A stretch of DNA of 37,264 nt from Acidobacteriota bacterium (GCA_029565065.1 JAKQOW010000069.1:1-37264); one strand, 5' to 3'; positions 1 through 10,566 are shown, numbered from the stretch's first letter. Notes: a model not told the origin generated them from the letters alone. Numbers and translations are program-made.

Positions 1-291
1 CTGGAGACCTCGTACCGCCTGGCTCACCAGCGGCTGGCGCGCCTGGCCGAGACTTCCGGCGGCAAATTTTTCAAGGTGAGTTCGTATGAGGAGCTGCCGG
101 GCATTTACCGCGCCATCGCCGCCGAACTGCCCTACACCTACACGCTGGGCTACCAACCCGATTTCGCGACATTCAAACCGGGCGAGTTCCACACCATCGA
201 GGTGCGCGTGGACGATCCGGCGCTGCGCCCCCGCTACCGCCGCGGCTACTACTACAACGCGCCGCCCGCCGCCGAACCGACCAAGCCTTAG
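1..291 (+). CDS. VWFA-related domain protein, C-terminal fragment
   Basis: The reading frame is open from the first base of the window and ends at TAG 289-291, so only the last 96 residues are present and the start lies outside. The visible part has the end of a von Willebrand A fold (LARLAETSGGKFF, then a YTLGYQPD strand) and closes with RRGYYY. This layout, A domain followed by a short beta-rich tail with an RRGYY-like end, is typical of the VWFA-related family (TIGR03436 as I recall it), which is abundant and usually exported in Acidobacteriota. No MIDAS residues are in view, so metal binding cannot be judged. The frame is sure; the family is assigned from the tail only. Confidence 0.75.
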   Translation: METSYRLAHQRLARLAETSGGKFFKVSSYEELPGIYRAIAAELPYTYTLGYQPDFATFKPGEFHTIEVRVDDPALRPRYRRGYYYNAPPAAEPTKP

Positions 292-490
292 AAGGAGTGG
301 GCCGGACACTCTTCCGGCGGGACGTCCGGCAGTACGGCACGACGTGGTCGGAAATCCGTTCAGCGACAGCCACAGCTCCCCATGTTTCGGTGGATTCAAT
401 GAAGAGATCGTCCACCATTTCCGGCTGATCGGCGAACGGACGCCGGGACCGTATCCAACTACTCACGCCCAGACAATCGGCTGGCCGCGG

Positions 491-1729
491 CTATTTTCCC
501 AGCACGAGGTCCGCGGCGTCGATCCTTCCATCGCCATTCAGGTCACCGTCCAATCCTGCCGGCAGCGGCGAAATTTCCGCCAGGTACCGTGCCAGGTCCA
601 GGTAGATGGATCGTTCCTCCCGGATCACGAACGGCTCCAGGGTAAGCTCCACGATGACTCGGTCGGGGTCACCTGACGGGGCAGAGGCGAATTGAATGTC
701 GAAGCTTGTGATAAGGGAGGAACCCAGATGAGCGGTGACCACACCGGTCAAAGGCGGTTCGGCGGTGATGAGATGGAACGATCGCCCGCCCATGTCGGAG
801 CCGCCATCCACGTCCAGCCAGTATTGTGCTCGCTGGGCGGGTTCCCCGGTCGGCATGTCGCCCCAGATCTCGCTCTCATCCACCGACAGCTCGGCGGCGG
901 TGTACGGATCCGTCTCGAAGACGCACCAGACGGGGTCGCCGAGAAATCCTGTGGTCCGGTCAGCGTCGGGATGGCCCAGATACACATTGAAATGGGCGTT
1001 TTCGGTCCCGTGGCCGCTTCCCCGTGATCGCAGGATCACCAGCCAACCGGCCGGGTCTTCGATCTCGTATTCTATGGCGTAATAGATGTAGCCCCGTTCG
1101 CCCGACTGGTCGGCAGCTACGGAATATCGATACTGCCGGGCTTGCACCTGAAAGCCATAGTCGGCGTAGATATGTCCCGTCGTTCCGTCGCAAGGGATTG
1201 CCAGCGGCTGATGGGCGAGCACTTTCGCCCCTGGACATACATTCGGGTATGTGAAATACATGTGCCCGTATGTGCTGTTGACACCCCAACGGCCTTCAAC
1301 ATAAAAGAGCGCGCCCGAGGTGTTCAAAGGGCTTTCCTGCCCGATCAGAACGACATCCCCGCCCGGTTCGGTTGACACATGAATGGGACCTGGATTGGCT
1401 CCGAAAGAAGCGGTCAGGGTCATGTCAGCCGATACATTCTGGATGGTGAGCGGGTTTAATCGTGTGTTGGCAAAGCCTCCCGGACCCGACCAACAGAAGA
1501 ACAGATTGCCGCCATCAGCCACTGCTCGGACCGGCGTACAATCGCCGCCCGGCGGCACCGTCTGTACAGTATCCCCCTGCAGCTGCCCGGGTCCAGACAC
1601 GAGAAAAGTGACTGTATAAGCAGTTACCGGAGAAGATAATATTGTCATAGCGAGCAAGCCAGACAAACACAGATAGAGGGCCGATCGACGCGTGTTGATG
1701 CCGCCGGTACGAGCATGATGGCTGATCAT
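491..1729 (-). CDS. Secreted protein with InlB-like repeat and a single dockerin-like calcium loop
   Basis: 412 residues. The ATG has a strong Shine-Dalgarno site (AAGGAG, 6 nt upstream). Residues 15-37 form a signal peptide (LCLSGLLAMTILSSPVTA). Residues 38-112 resemble the bacterial Ig-like/InlB B-repeat type found in surface proteins (VTFLVSGPGQLQG, later NVSADMTLTASF). The middle is a beta-rich unrecognised region with many aromatic residues. The last residues, GDLNGDGRIDAADLV, form one EF-hand calcium loop of a type I dockerin, and the protein stops four residues later, so only half of a normal two-loop dockerin is present. No cohesin is seen nearby. It is the last gene of a possible minus-strand group with the beta-helix protein (57 nt gap) and the MliC-like lipoprotein. 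Substrate and function are unknown. Confidence 0.75.
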   Translation of the reverse strand: MISHHARTGGINTRRSALYLCLSGLLAMTILSSPVTAYTVTFLVSGPGQLQGDTVQTVPPGGDCTPVRAVADGGNLFFCWSGPGGFANTRLNPLTIQNVSADMTLTASFGANPGPIHVSTEPGGDVVLIGQESPLNTSGALFYVEGRWGVNSTYGHMYFTYPNVCPGAKVLAHQPLAIPCDGTTGHIYADYGFQVQARQYRYSVAADQSGERGYIYYAIEYEIEDPAGWLVILRSRGSGHGTENAHFNVYLGHPDADRTTGFLGDPVWCVFETDPYTAAELSVDESEIWGDMPTGEPAQRAQYWLDVDGGSDMGGRSFHLITAEPPLTGVVTAHLGSSLITSFDIQFASAPSGDPDRVIVELTLEPFVIREERSIYLDLARYLAEISPLPAGLDGDLNGDGRIDAADLVLGK

Positions 1730-1786
1730 CTATTTCTCCTTGGTGATCATCCGCAATATCGACGATCCATCCGTCTACCCGATTCA

Positions 1787-2824
1787 TCAGTCCCGGACAA
1801 ACCGCAAACAGTTTGCCAAATCGGGTGGTTGCCCCCGACGGGCCCGGTCCGCCAGCACACCAGGATCGGGCAGTCGCTCCAGCGGCGGCGCCAGTGTGAC
1901 GTTCTGGCCGTGCACCACGGCTGGATCGGGCGCGGCCGGCAGATGCAGCGTCACGCCTCGCGCTTCCACAACCGGGAAATCGGTTCGGGTGACGTCGGGT
2001 CCGGTTTCATAGCATACCAGTGCACTGGCGTTGGTGACGATGCCGCCCTCGAGACGGACCCGCGCCAGCGGACTGACCAGACGCAACCACGCACCGGCCA
2101 AACGGTGCTCGGCGAGCAGGCAGTTCGCGACCGTGGTCTGGCGGGTGAACCAGGGTTCCAGGGCATGGGCAGCCGCGTTGCCTGAGAACACGCACCCCTC
2201 CAGCCGGAGCTCCGCCAGGTTGGCGCGTCCCGTCCGCGGCGTGGCCAGCAGCGGGGTCCGCCCCTCGACGCGGTTGCCAAGCAGCCAGGTGTGCCGCAGG
2301 GTCGCCCGGGCAGCGGAATCGCGGGGTCCGGACGCGGTGATGAGGACCAGCGGCGCGGTACCGGTGGGATCCTGGCATTCGTTGTCGATGAGCGCCAGGC
2401 GGTCGCCCACAAATTCGTTCGCCACCCGGACGTCCAGGGTGGCGGCGGGACGGCGATTCCCCTGCAGCACCAGGTTGCGGACGGTGACCCGGTCCGCCGC
2501 CAGCTGCAGCGCGATGCCGTCGAGGACGACCGGCGCGTCGCCCTCACCGGCCACCACCAGCTCCATTCCATCGGGGCCGCGGTCATCCCGCAACGACAGG
2601 GCGAACTCCCGATATTTCCCGGGCGCGATGGTGAGGGTGAATCGTCGGGCACCGGCGGCAACGGCCCGCGCGAACGCCTGTTGCAGGGGTTGCGCGAGAT
2701 CCTCGCTGCACAGCGCTCGGAAATTCGTTTCCGCACCCAATCCGGCCGCCTCCTGTTCCGCCGCCGAATACCCGTCCGCTCCCATCGATGCGGCAACGCA
2801 AACACCCAGCCACCCGAGGAGCAT
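1787..2824 (-). CDS. Exported right-handed beta-helix-like protein
   Basis: 345 residues from ATG 2824. A longer frame reaches 2944 but would begin inside the preceding gene and carries an Arg-rich non-signal N terminus; the 2824 start gives a clean signal peptide (MLLGWLGVCVAASMGADG). From about residue 55 the sequence has successive short strands of the parallel beta-helix kind (RVTVRNLVLQGN, LRLEGCVFSGN, ARVRLEGGIVTN), as in pectate-lyase-like and NosD/CASH proteins. No catalytic residues can be assigned, so it may bind or display carbohydrate rather than cut it. It lies 41 nt after the MliC-like gene and is probably co-transcribed with it. The fold is inferred from strand periodicity. Confidence 0.65.
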   Translation of the reverse strand: MLLGWLGVCVAASMGADGYSAAEQEAAGLGAETNFRALCSEDLAQPLQQAFARAVAAGARRFTLTIAPGKYREFALSLRDDRGPDGMELVVAGEGDAPVVLDGIALQLAADRVTVRNLVLQGNRRPAATLDVRVANEFVGDRLALIDNECQDPTGTAPLVLITASGPRDSAARATLRHTWLLGNRVEGRTPLLATPRTGRANLAELRLEGCVFSGNAAAHALEPWFTRQTTVANCLLAEHRLAGAWLRLVSPLARVRLEGGIVTNASALVCYETGPDVTRTDFPVVEARGVTLHLPAAPDPAVVHGQNVTLAPPLERLPDPGVLADRARRGQPPDLANCLRFVRD

Positions 2825-2865
2825 CAGGCGCCACCGCGTCCCGACCTGGCGAAATCCCGGGCCGC

Positions 2866-3246
2866 TCAGTCGTCCTCCTCGGCTTTGCCTTGAAAGACGA
2901 TTGTTTCCCCGGTGGTGAAGGTGCCTTCCCCGTGATGATCCCAAAACGTCTCGGTGCCGTCGCTATAGCGGGCGCCCGAGCCGGAGACGGCGCGGGGGAG
3001 AGTCACCGTGCGGCCGTCGGGCAGGGTGACGGTCACCGCGTCCGCGGCGTTGTCGAACACCGCGACCAGGCGCTCGCCGGTCGCCGAGACGTACCGGGCC
3101 TCGACCCGAACCTGGTCCGGGGCGACATCGGAAAATGGATCGTCAGCCGTCGCTTTTTCTTCCGCGGCGGGTGGCGCCGGGGCCGGAGTGCAGGCAGCCA
3201 ACCCCAGAGCGGCAATGAGAAACACGGTTGCGGAAATCAGGCGCAT
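2866..3246 (-). CDS. MliC-like (lysozyme-inhibitor family) lipoprotein
   Basis: 126 residues from ATG 3246, chosen because GAGG lies 6 nt upstream and a type II signal peptide begins there (lipobox LAAC, Cys19). A longer frame to 3402 has no signal. Residues 45-120 match the MliC/PliC fold that inhibits c-type lysozyme: FDN, VTVTLPDGRTVTLP, then the hallmark SGSGARYSDG (88-97) and FW. Two things differ from the characterised inhibitors as I remember them. The Cys normally found in the first strand (Y-x-C) is replaced by Y-V-S, and the Lys in the FW-x-KG motif is His (FWDHHGEG). Lysozyme inhibition is therefore uncertain. Membrane-anchored and periplasmic by prediction; first of three minus-strand genes for exported proteins. 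Confidence 0.75.
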   Translation of the reverse strand: MRLISATVFLIAALGLAACTPAPAPPAAEEKATADDPFSDVAPDQVRVEARYVSATGERLVAVFDNAADAVTVTLPDGRTVTLPRAVSGSGARYSDGTETFWDHHGEGTFTTGETIVFQGKAEEDD

Positions 3247-3356
3247 GAAACACCTCTTCATGATAAAGATCGAAAGGATTGCCTTTCCAAGCATACCACA
3301 GACAGGATGTCGCCAATGAGGCGGGAACTGCGCTCCCAGCATTTTCCCGCAACTCA

Positions 3357-3391
3357 AGTCGTCAGCCGGACGACTCGGGTTTGCGTATAAT
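3357..3391 (+). promoter_or_regulatory. Candidate promoter with inverted repeat before the methyltransferase gene
   Basis: A perfect -10 hexamer TATAAT is at 3386-3391, 38 nt before the ATG at 3430. No convincing -35 is present at 17 nt. Instead a perfect 7-bp inverted repeat, AGTCGTC (3357-3363) and GACGACT (3369-3375), occupies that position, which would suit a regulator site. The promoter is inferred from sequence only. Confidence 0.4.
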
Positions 3392-3429
3392 GAAACGACC
3401 ATTCAGTATCATTGAGGAATCGGATCACC

Positions 3430-4095
3430 ATGTCCCGGGTCAACCGTCACCCGCCACCCCACGCCGTCGGCCCGGACGCCTACGATGCCGAGGCCGAGGC
3501 CACGGGCTGGCGCGGTCCCGAAATCGCCTTCGATCTGATGCATCCGTACCTCGAGCCGGGCCAGGCGGTCCTGGAGATCGGCATCGGCACCGGGCTGGCG
3601 GCCATGCTGTTCCACAAGGCCGGCCTGGTGGTCCACGGCCTGGACCTTGATCCGACCATGCTGACCGCATGCCGCCGCAAAGGGTTCACCCACCTGATCC
3701 GTCACGATCTGCGCCACCTGCCCTACCCCTACCCCGCCCGGAGCATGCACGGTGTCGTCTGCGTGGGAGTTTTCCAGTTTTTCCGAAGGTTGGGGCCGGT
3801 GTTCCGGGAAGTCGGCCGGATCCTTCGTCCGGATGGATCCTTCGTCTTCGTGGTGGGCGATCGGACCAGTTATGAAGCGACGTCCTGGGTGGTGGAGGCG
3901 GAGCTCGCTCACGTTGGCCGCCCCGTCACCATGTTCCGCCACAGCGGGCGGCAGATCACCGGTTGGCTCACCCCGGCCGGTTTTGTCGTACTGAATCAGG
4001 TGGCCTTCACCGTGTACATGGACCGCGCTCATACCCGGACTTTCCCCGTCCGGGCCTACCTCGCGCGGCGGCTGGGCATCCCGGATCCGGCTTGA
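3430..4095 (+). CDS. Class I SAM-dependent methyltransferase
   Basis: 221 residues from ATG 3430, preceded by GAGGA at a workable distance; a TTG start at 3412 would add six residues but lacks a better ribosome site. Motif I is VLEIGIGTG, followed by the acidic end of strand 2 (VHGLDLDP), the motif II region (MHGVVCVGVFQFF) and the post-motif sequence VGRILRPDGSFVFVVGD. This is the Methyltransf_11/25 type of small-molecule methyltransferase. The C-terminal part after residue 150 (ATSWVVEAELAHVGR) would make the substrate lid and is not diagnostic. It stands alone on the plus strand between the minus-strand lipoprotein gene and msrB, so context gives no substrate. Confidence 0.8.
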   Translation: MSRVNRHPPPHAVGPDAYDAEAEATGWRGPEIAFDLMHPYLEPGQAVLEIGIGTGLAAMLFHKAGLVVHGLDLDPTMLTACRRKGFTHLIRHDLRHLPYPYPARSMHGVVCVGVFQFFRRLGPVFREVGRILRPDGSFVFVVGDRTSYEATSWVVEAELAHVGRPVTMFRHSGRQITGWLTPAGFVVLNQVAFTVYMDRAHTRTFPVRAYLARRLGIPDPA

Positions 4096-4237
4096 TCCCG
4101 GCGGAGGGAATCGATCCAGATCCCGGCCGCGGCGCAACCCGTCTCACCTCCGGCGCATCTCAATGAAACGATCCCACCGCCACGCGGACGGTGGAGGCCA
4201 CAGGCGCGGAGGCGCCGGCTGCGGCCGGGAGGCGGTC

Positions 4238-4858
<621 letters not shown>

Positions 4859-4887
4859 GTTTCCCGCCGGCTGCTGGAGCCGTCGCC

Positions 4888-5553
4888 TCAGCGGGCGGTC
4901 ATCGAATCGGGCGGATTAACCACCTGCACCACGCACCCCGGCCGGCCGCATTCGAACGCCTCGATGTCCGCCCCGTGGCGGAGGATGAACTGAATTTCAT
5001 CGAGCCCCTCCAGGAGCCGGATCTGACTGAACGAGTCCAGGGGAAACTCCACCGCCTGGCCATTGGGGGCGATCACCGTCCGGGCCACCAGGTCGATGGT
5101 GAGGTGCGCATCCGGATCGTATTTCGTCCACTCCACCAGGCGGTGGTGGAAGTCACCGGGAACAACGACTGGCAGCAGGTCATTCTGGAGGGCGTTCTGC
5201 CGAAAGATGTCGGCGAACGACGGACAGACCACCGCCCGAAATCCAAACTGAGCCAGGGCCCACGCCGCATGCTCCCGTGAGCTGCCGCAGCCGAAGTTTT
5301 CACCCGACACCAGGACGGCGGCACCGGCGGCATCGGGCCGGTTGAAAACGCAGTCGGCCCGTGGATTGCCGGCGGCGTCGTATCGCCAGTCGTGGAACAG
5401 GCGCGCCCCGAAGCCGTCCTTGCCGACGGCGGTGAGGAAGCGGGCTGGCATGATCTGGTCGGTGTCCACGTGATCCACCGGCAGGACCAGAAACCGGCTG
5501 GCCAGCGGCGACGGAAACACAGACCGGACCATCGCTCGAACGGGATCGTTCAT
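4888..5553 (-). CDS. leuD: 3-isopropylmalate dehydratase small subunit
   Basis: 221 residues, slightly longer than the usual 190-210. With LeuC it isomerises 2-isopropylmalate to 3-isopropylmalate in leucine synthesis (cytosolic, aconitase superfamily swivelling domain). Visible hallmarks are DHVDTDQIMPARFL near the N terminus and NFGCGSSREHAAWAL, the conserved substrate-binding loop, followed by SFADIFRQNALQNDLLPV. The ATG follows the leuC stop by a single nucleotide, so translation is coupled. It is the last gene of the operon, and no clear terminator is seen in the 29 nt before the convergent msrB end. Confidence 0.96.
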   Translation of the reverse strand: MNDPVRAMVRSVFPSPLASRFLVLPVDHVDTDQIMPARFLTAVGKDGFGARLFHDWRYDAAGNPRADCVFNRPDAAGAAVLVSGENFGCGSSREHAAWALAQFGFRAVVCPSFADIFRQNALQNDLLPVVVPGDFHHRLVEWTKYDPDAHLTIDLVARTVIAPNGQAVEFPLDSFSQIRLLEGLDEIQFILRHGADIEAFECGRPGCVVQVVNPPDSMTAR

Positions 5554-5554
5554 C

Positions 5555-6964
5555 TCACGCCTCCAAGAAAATACGCGGATCCGTCACCACTCCCGTGACC
5601 GCGGCCGCGGCGGCCGCCGGCGGTCCGGCCAGCAGGGTGCGGCTGCCGCTCCCCTGTCGGCCCTCGAAGTTGCGGTTGCTCGTCGAGATGCACCAGGCGC
5701 CCGGCGGCACCCGGTCGCCGTTCATGGCCAGGCACATGGAGCAGCCCGGTTCGCGCCACTCCGCCCCAGCCGCCCGGAACACCCGGTCCAGGCCCGCCGC
5801 TTCGGCCGCTCGCTTCACGGCACGGGAGCCGGGCACAACCAGCGCCCGCACGCCAGGCGCCACGCGCCGGCCGCGGAAGACCGCCGCCGCGGCCGCGAAG
5901 TCTTCAAGCCGGCCGTTGGTGCAGCTCCCGATGAACACCGCGTTTACCGGGTGGCCCAGCAGCGGCCGTCCCGCCGGCAGGCCCATGTAATCCAGCGCCT
6001 TCCTCAAACCCCGCCGGATGTCCGCATCGCCCACCCCGTCCGGATCCGAGATGATGCCGGTGATGGGCATGCCCATGGCCGGGGTGGTGCCGAAGGTGAT
6101 CATGGGTTCCACCACGTCCGCATCGAGAGAGACCGTGCGATCGTAGACCGCTTCCGGATCCGACGGCAGCCGCCGCCAGGCATCTACCGCGGCTTCCCAC
6201 GCCTTGCCTTGCGGCGCGTGCGGCCGGCCGCACAGGTATTGGAACGTGATGTCGTCGGGCGCGACTAGACCGGCGCGGGCGCCCGCCTCGATGGACATGT
6301 TGCACACCGTCATCCGCGCCTCCATGGACAGCGCCCGCACCGCCGTGCCGGCATATTCGAGCACGTGCCCGGTCCCGCCCCCCGTGCCGAGCGCCGCAAC
6401 GAGCGCCAGCACGAGGTCCTTGGCGGTTACCCCGCGTTGCAGCCGGCCGGCCATGTCCACGCGGCACGTCTTCGACGGCCGCTGCAGCAGACACTGGGTG
6501 GCCAGGACTTGCTCCACTTCCGACGTGCCGATGCCGAAGGCCAGCGCGCCGAACGCGCCGTGGGTGGCGGTGTGGCTGTCGCCGCACACGACGGTCATCC
6601 CCGGCAGAGTCAGGCCGAGTTCGGGACCGATGACGTGCACGATCCCCTGGTCCGGATGCCCCGGGCCGAGGCAGGTGACGCCGTACCGCCGGCAGTTGGC
6701 TTCCAGCGCCGCCACCTGGGTGGCCGCCTGCGGGTCCGCCGGGCCGTCGAGGGGGCCGGTGGGCACGCTGTGGTCGGCGGTCGCCACCGTCCGGTCCGGC
6801 CGCCGCATCCCGAATCCCCGGCGACGGAGCCCGGCAAACGCCTGCGGGGACGTCACCTCGTGAACGTAGTGTCGATCGATGTACAGGATGGCCGGCGCTT
6901 CAGGCGGCTGGACCACCACGTGGGCGTCCCAGATCTTCCGGTACAGCGTCCGCGGCGCGCTCAT
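5555..6964 (-). CDS. leuC: 3-isopropylmalate dehydratase large subunit
   Basis: 469 residues, the normal length for the bacterial LeuC of the aconitase superfamily. It carries the 4Fe-4S cluster that activates water and substrate; the cluster cysteines are in GSCTNGR and in the pair C-S-M-C ([13 protein letters not shown]). Other family sequences are [16 protein letters not shown] at the N terminus, [26 protein letters not shown] and [10 protein letters not shown] near the end. Its ATG overlaps the leuB stop (ATGA, 6961-6964), and leuD follows after one nucleotide, so the two subunits are made together. Confidence 0.97.
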   Translation of the reverse strand: MSAPRTLYRKIWDAHVVVQPPEAPAILYIDRHYVHEVTSPQAFAGLRRRGFGMRRPDRTVATADHSVPTGPLDGPADPQAATQVAALEANCRRYGVTCLGPGHPDQGIVHVIGPELGLTLPGMTVVCGDSHTATHGAFGALAFGIGTSEVEQVLATQCLLQRPSKTCRVDMAGRLQRGVTAKDLVLALVAALGTGGGTGHVLEYAGTAVRALSMEARMTVCNMSIEAGARAGLVAPDDITFQYLCGRPHAPQGKAWEAAVDAWRRLPSDPEAVYDRTVSLDADVVEPMITFGTTPAMGMPITGIISDPDGVGDADIRRGLRKALDYMGLPAGRPLLGHPVNAVFIGSCTNGRLEDFAAAAAVFRGRRVAPGVRALVVPGSRAVKRAAEAAGLDRVFRAAGAEWREPGCSMCLAMNGDRVPPGAWCISTSNRNFEGRQGSGSRTLLAGPPAAAAAAVTGVVTDPRIFLEA

Positions 6965-8052
6965 GCCGCCCTCCGCAGGGCGGCGCAGACGGCGTCGCCC
7001 ACCGCAGTCGTCTCCGCTGGCCGGTCCGGCCGCAGGTCGGCGGTCAGAACGCCGGCGGCGATCACCGCGCCGATCGCGCGCTCCACCGCGTCCGCTTCAC
7101 GCCCCAGGCCGAAGCTGAACCGCAACAGCGCCGCCGCCGAGCCGATGGCGCCGATGGGATTGGCCGCACCCCGCCCGGCCAGGTCCGGTGCCGAGCCGTG
7201 GACCGGTTCGTAGAGCCCCGCCCGACCGCCACCCGGACCGACGGCGCCCAGGGACGCCGACGCAAGCAAGCCGATGGAGCCGGCCAGCACGGCCGCCTCG
7301 TCGCTGAGGATGTCGCCGAACATGTTCTCCGTGAGCAACACGTCGAAGCGGCCGGGGTTGAGGATGAGCTGCATGGCGCAGGTGTCCACCAGCATGTGCT
7401 CCAGCCCGATATCCGGAAAATCCGCCGCCACGTCCTCCACCACCCGGCGCCAGAGCCGGGAGCATTCCAGGACGTTGGACTTGTCGACGCTGGTAACCCG
7501 GCCGCGCCGGCGCCGGGCTCCCGCGAACGCGATCCGGGCCACCCGCTCCACTTCCCCGTAGCTGTATTGCATGGTGTTCACCGCCTCGGCCGCCGGGCCG
7601 TCGCCGAAGAGTCCGCGGGGGCGCCCGTAGTAGAGGCCGCCCGTAAGCTCCCGCACGATGAGCAGGTCCGTACCGGTCACCACCGCGTCCTTCAGGGGCG
7701 ATGTGCCGGCCAGCGGCGCCCAGGCCCGCACGGGCCGCAGGTTGGCATAGACGCCCATCGCCTGCCGCAGGTCCAGGAGGCCACGTTCGGGACGCCGATC
7801 CGGCGGCAGGGAATCGAACTCGGGCGACCCCACGGCGCCGAGCAGCACCGCTCCGGCGGTCCGGGCGCGGGCGCGGGTTTCCGGCGGCAGCGGTTCGCCG
7901 GTGGCCGCAAGGGCCGCACCGCCGATCAGCCCCTCCGCTGTGTCCAGACGGTGGCCGGCAAGCACGGCTACAGCCTGCAGCACTTTGACCGCCTCGCGGG
8001 TGACTTCCGGTCCGATGCCGTCGCCGGGCAGGACGAGCACGTTCAGATCCAC
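6961..8052 (-). CDS. leuB: 3-isopropylmalate dehydrogenase
   Basis: 363 residues from a GTG start at 8052, chosen because it gives the usual N terminus ([16 protein letters not shown]) and lies 7 nt after the leuA stop, with the ribosome site GAGGCGG overlapping that stop. An upstream frame to 8148 only runs back into leuA. It oxidatively decarboxylates 3-isopropylmalate with NAD to 2-oxoisocaproate. Family sequences visible: [43 protein letters not shown] and the adenine-site [12 protein letters not shown]. Third step of leucine synthesis; central gene of the leuABCD operon with ATGA overlap into leuC. Confidence 0.96.
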   Translation of the reverse strand: MDLNVLVLPGDGIGPEVTREAVKVLQAVAVLAGHRLDTAEGLIGGAALAATGEPLPPETRARARTAGAVLLGAVGSPEFDSLPPDRRPERGLLDLRQAMGVYANLRPVRAWAPLAGTSPLKDAVVTGTDLLIVRELTGGLYYGRPRGLFGDGPAAEAVNTMQYSYGEVERVARIAFAGARRRRGRVTSVDKSNVLECSRLWRRVVEDVAADFPDIGLEHMLVDTCAMQLILNPGRFDVLLTENMFGDILSDEAAVLAGSIGLLASASLGAVGPGGGRAGLYEPVHGSAPDLAGRGAANPIGAIGSAAALLRFSFGLGREADAVERAIGAVIAAGVLTADLRPDRPAETTAVGDAVCAALRRAA

Positions 8053-8059
8053 GTCCGCC

Positions 8060-9283
<1,224 letters not shown>

Positions 9284-9297
9284 GTCGCCTCCCGGCA

Positions 9298-9328
9298 CCG
9301 GCGGCATCGACTCGGGGCAGGCCACCGG
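9298..9328 (-). promoter_or_regulatory. Leader hairpin just upstream of the leuA ribosome site
   Basis: On the minus-strand transcript the arms CCGGTGGC (9321-9328) and GCCGCCGG (9298-9305) can form an 8-bp stem with one G-U pair and a 15-nt loop. The stem ends about 5 nt before the GGGAGG ribosome site of leuA. It could tune translation, but in GC-rich DNA such stems also occur by chance. Confidence 0.25.
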
Positions 9329-9409
9329 TTGCAGAATTTCCGCCGATGGTGACAGGAGGCTAAATATATGTCAAATTTATAATATTTTTGTTTATTATAG
9401 ATAAATATT

Positions 9410-9446
9410 ATTATATAAACCATCTTGATACCCATGCCCATGGGTA
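9410..9446 (-). promoter_or_regulatory. Candidate leu operon promoter overlapped by a palindromic operator
   Basis: Read on the minus strand, a perfect -10 TATAAT lies at 9410-9415. The -35 position at 17 nt spacing (9433-9438) is not TTGACA-like and falls inside a perfect palindrome, TACCCATG (9429-9436), CC, CATGGGTA (9439-9446). A poor -35 inside a dyad suggests a promoter that needs an activator or is blocked by a repressor. The divergent LysR-type protein is the obvious candidate but no binding can be shown. Confidence 0.45.
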
Positions 9447-9577
9447 GTCATAATTCCAAACTATATCAATGATTTCATGCACTCTATATAATTTGATGGC
9501 CGGATCAGCGACCCCACACACTCGGTCATCTTTCCAAAGAAACCGTCTGGGATCTCTGATCAAAGAAAATAATATAC

Positions 9578-9606
9578 TTGATTTATTGCATAATATATTT
9601 TAATTA
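9578..9606 (+). promoter_or_regulatory. Weak candidate promoter for the LysR-type gene
   Basis: TTGATT (9578-9583), a 17-nt spacer and TAATTA (9601-9606) lie 37 nt upstream of the regulator start. In DNA this AT-rich such matches are common, so support is limited. Confidence 0.3.
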
Positions 9607-9642
9607 GCTTCGTTTATACATCGCAATCAGGAGCCCTGAATC

Positions 9643-10527
9643 ATGGACCTGCACACAATGAAAATCTTCATGGCCGTGGCCCGGGAGCGCAGCTTCTCGC
9701 GCGCGGCGGAAAAGACCCTGCGCACCCAGCCGGCGGTGTCGCTGGCCATCCAGCGCCTCGAGGGCGAGCTCGGCGAAAAACTCATCGACCGGACCGGCAA
9801 GGAGCCGGTGCTCACCGACGCCGGCCGGATGGTGCTGGAGTACGCCAACCGATTCGAGAACATGGAGCGCGAACTGGAAACCGCCCTGGCCGAGCTCCAT
9901 GACGTCCGGGCCGGACGGCTGAGCATCGGGGCCAACGAATCCACCACCCTGTACCTGATCGGCCACATCATGCAATACCGGCGGCTGTACCCCCGGGTGA
10001 AGGTCCAGGTGCGGCGATGCCTGTCCAGCAAGATTCCCACCCAGATCGTCGATGGCGACCTGGAGCTCGGCGTCATCAGCTACTCCCCCGCCGACGACCA
10101 GCTCCAGTCGGCGCCTCTGTTCACCGACCACCTCGCCTTCGTCGTCTCGCCCCGCCACCGCTTCGCCCGGCGCAAGTCCATCCCCATCGCCGAACTGGGC
10201 ATGGAGACGTTCATCGCCCACAACGTCCACTCCCCCTATCGGGAACTGGTCCTCCAGACCTTTCAGCGCCACCGGGTGCCCCTGCACATGGACCTGGAGA
10301 TGCCCACCATCGAGACCATCAAGATCCTGGTGCAGCGCGACGAGGGCGTCGCCTTCCTGCCGCGGATGTGCGTGGAGCAGGAGTTGCAGCAGGAGACGCT
10401 CCGGGCCATCCGGGTCAAGGAGCTCGACGTGGAGCGCCAGATCCGGTTGGTCTACCCGGCCCGTCGGCAGCTCAGCCACGCCGCCACGGCGTTTTTAGAG
10501 TTGGTGGGGGAGAGGATAGGTGAATAG
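9643..10527 (+). CDS. LysR-type transcriptional regulator, divergent from leuABCD
   Basis: 294 residues, standard LysR length. The ATG is preceded by AGGAG. Residues 1-60 form the winged HTH (TMKIFMAVARERSFSRAAEKTLRTQPAVSLAIQRLEGELG, with FSRAAE and the recognition helix AVSLAIQRLE). Residues 90-290 are the periplasmic-binding-protein-like effector domain (GRLSIGANESTTLYLI, DGDLELGVISY, DEGVAFLPRMCVEQEL), closest by eye to the CysL/CbbR-like group. Divergence from the leu operon across a region with a perfect palindrome suggests it controls that operon and itself; its effector may be a leucine-pathway intermediate. The last codons run into an octamer repeat array, so the C-terminal residues RIGE are repeat-derived. 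Confidence 0.9.
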   Translation: MDLHTMKIFMAVARERSFSRAAEKTLRTQPAVSLAIQRLEGELGEKLIDRTGKEPVLTDAGRMVLEYANRFENMERELETALAELHDVRAGRLSIGANESTTLYLIGHIMQYRRLYPRVKVQVRRCLSSKIPTQIVDGDLELGVISYSPADDQLQSAPLFTDHLAFVVSPRHRFARRKSIPIAELGMETFIAHNVHSPYRELVLQTFQRHRVPLHMDLEMPTIETIKILVQRDEGVAFLPRMCVEQELQQETLRAIRVKELDVERQIRLVYPARRQLSHAATAFLELVGERIGE

Positions 10528-10566
10528 GTGAATAGGTGAGTCGGTGAGTCGGTGAATCGGGGGATG
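10519..10566 (+). repeat. Octamer tandem array, plus orientation
   Basis: About six 8-nt units in direct tandem: GGTGAATA twice, GGTGAGTC twice, GGTGAATC once, then a degenerate GGGGGATG. The array covers the stop codon of the LysR-type gene (TAG within the first unit). Related arrays are at 11298-11329 and 13056-13095. Confidence 0.8.

Larger units (their letters stand above)
9284..9642. promoter_or_regulatory. AT-rich divergent control region between leuA and the LysR-type gene
   Basis: 359 nt without a gene, markedly AT-rich from about 9360 to 9620 in contrast to its GC-rich surroundings. It separates the leu operon (minus) from a divergent LysR-type regulator (plus), the usual arrangement for LysR control. 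It holds the palindrome, promoter candidates and leader hairpin listed separately. No riboswitch, T-box or leucine-rich leader peptide was recognised. Confidence 0.7.

Noticed and set aside
301..350. Inverted repeat GCCGGAC/GTCCGGC as a terminator between the VWFA and dockerin-like genes
   Set aside because: The stem is only 7 bp with a long loop and has no T-tract on either strand.
173..466. 97-codon minus-strand frame in frame with the dockerin-like gene, as a possible lost second dockerin loop
   Set aside because: It is separated by a stop and its sequence shows no DxNxDG loop, so it is not a readthrough or decayed second half.
9284..9404. Leucine attenuator or T-box in the leuA leader
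   Set aside because: No run of Leu codons, no specifier or T-box sequence and no terminator hairpin with a U-tract were found.
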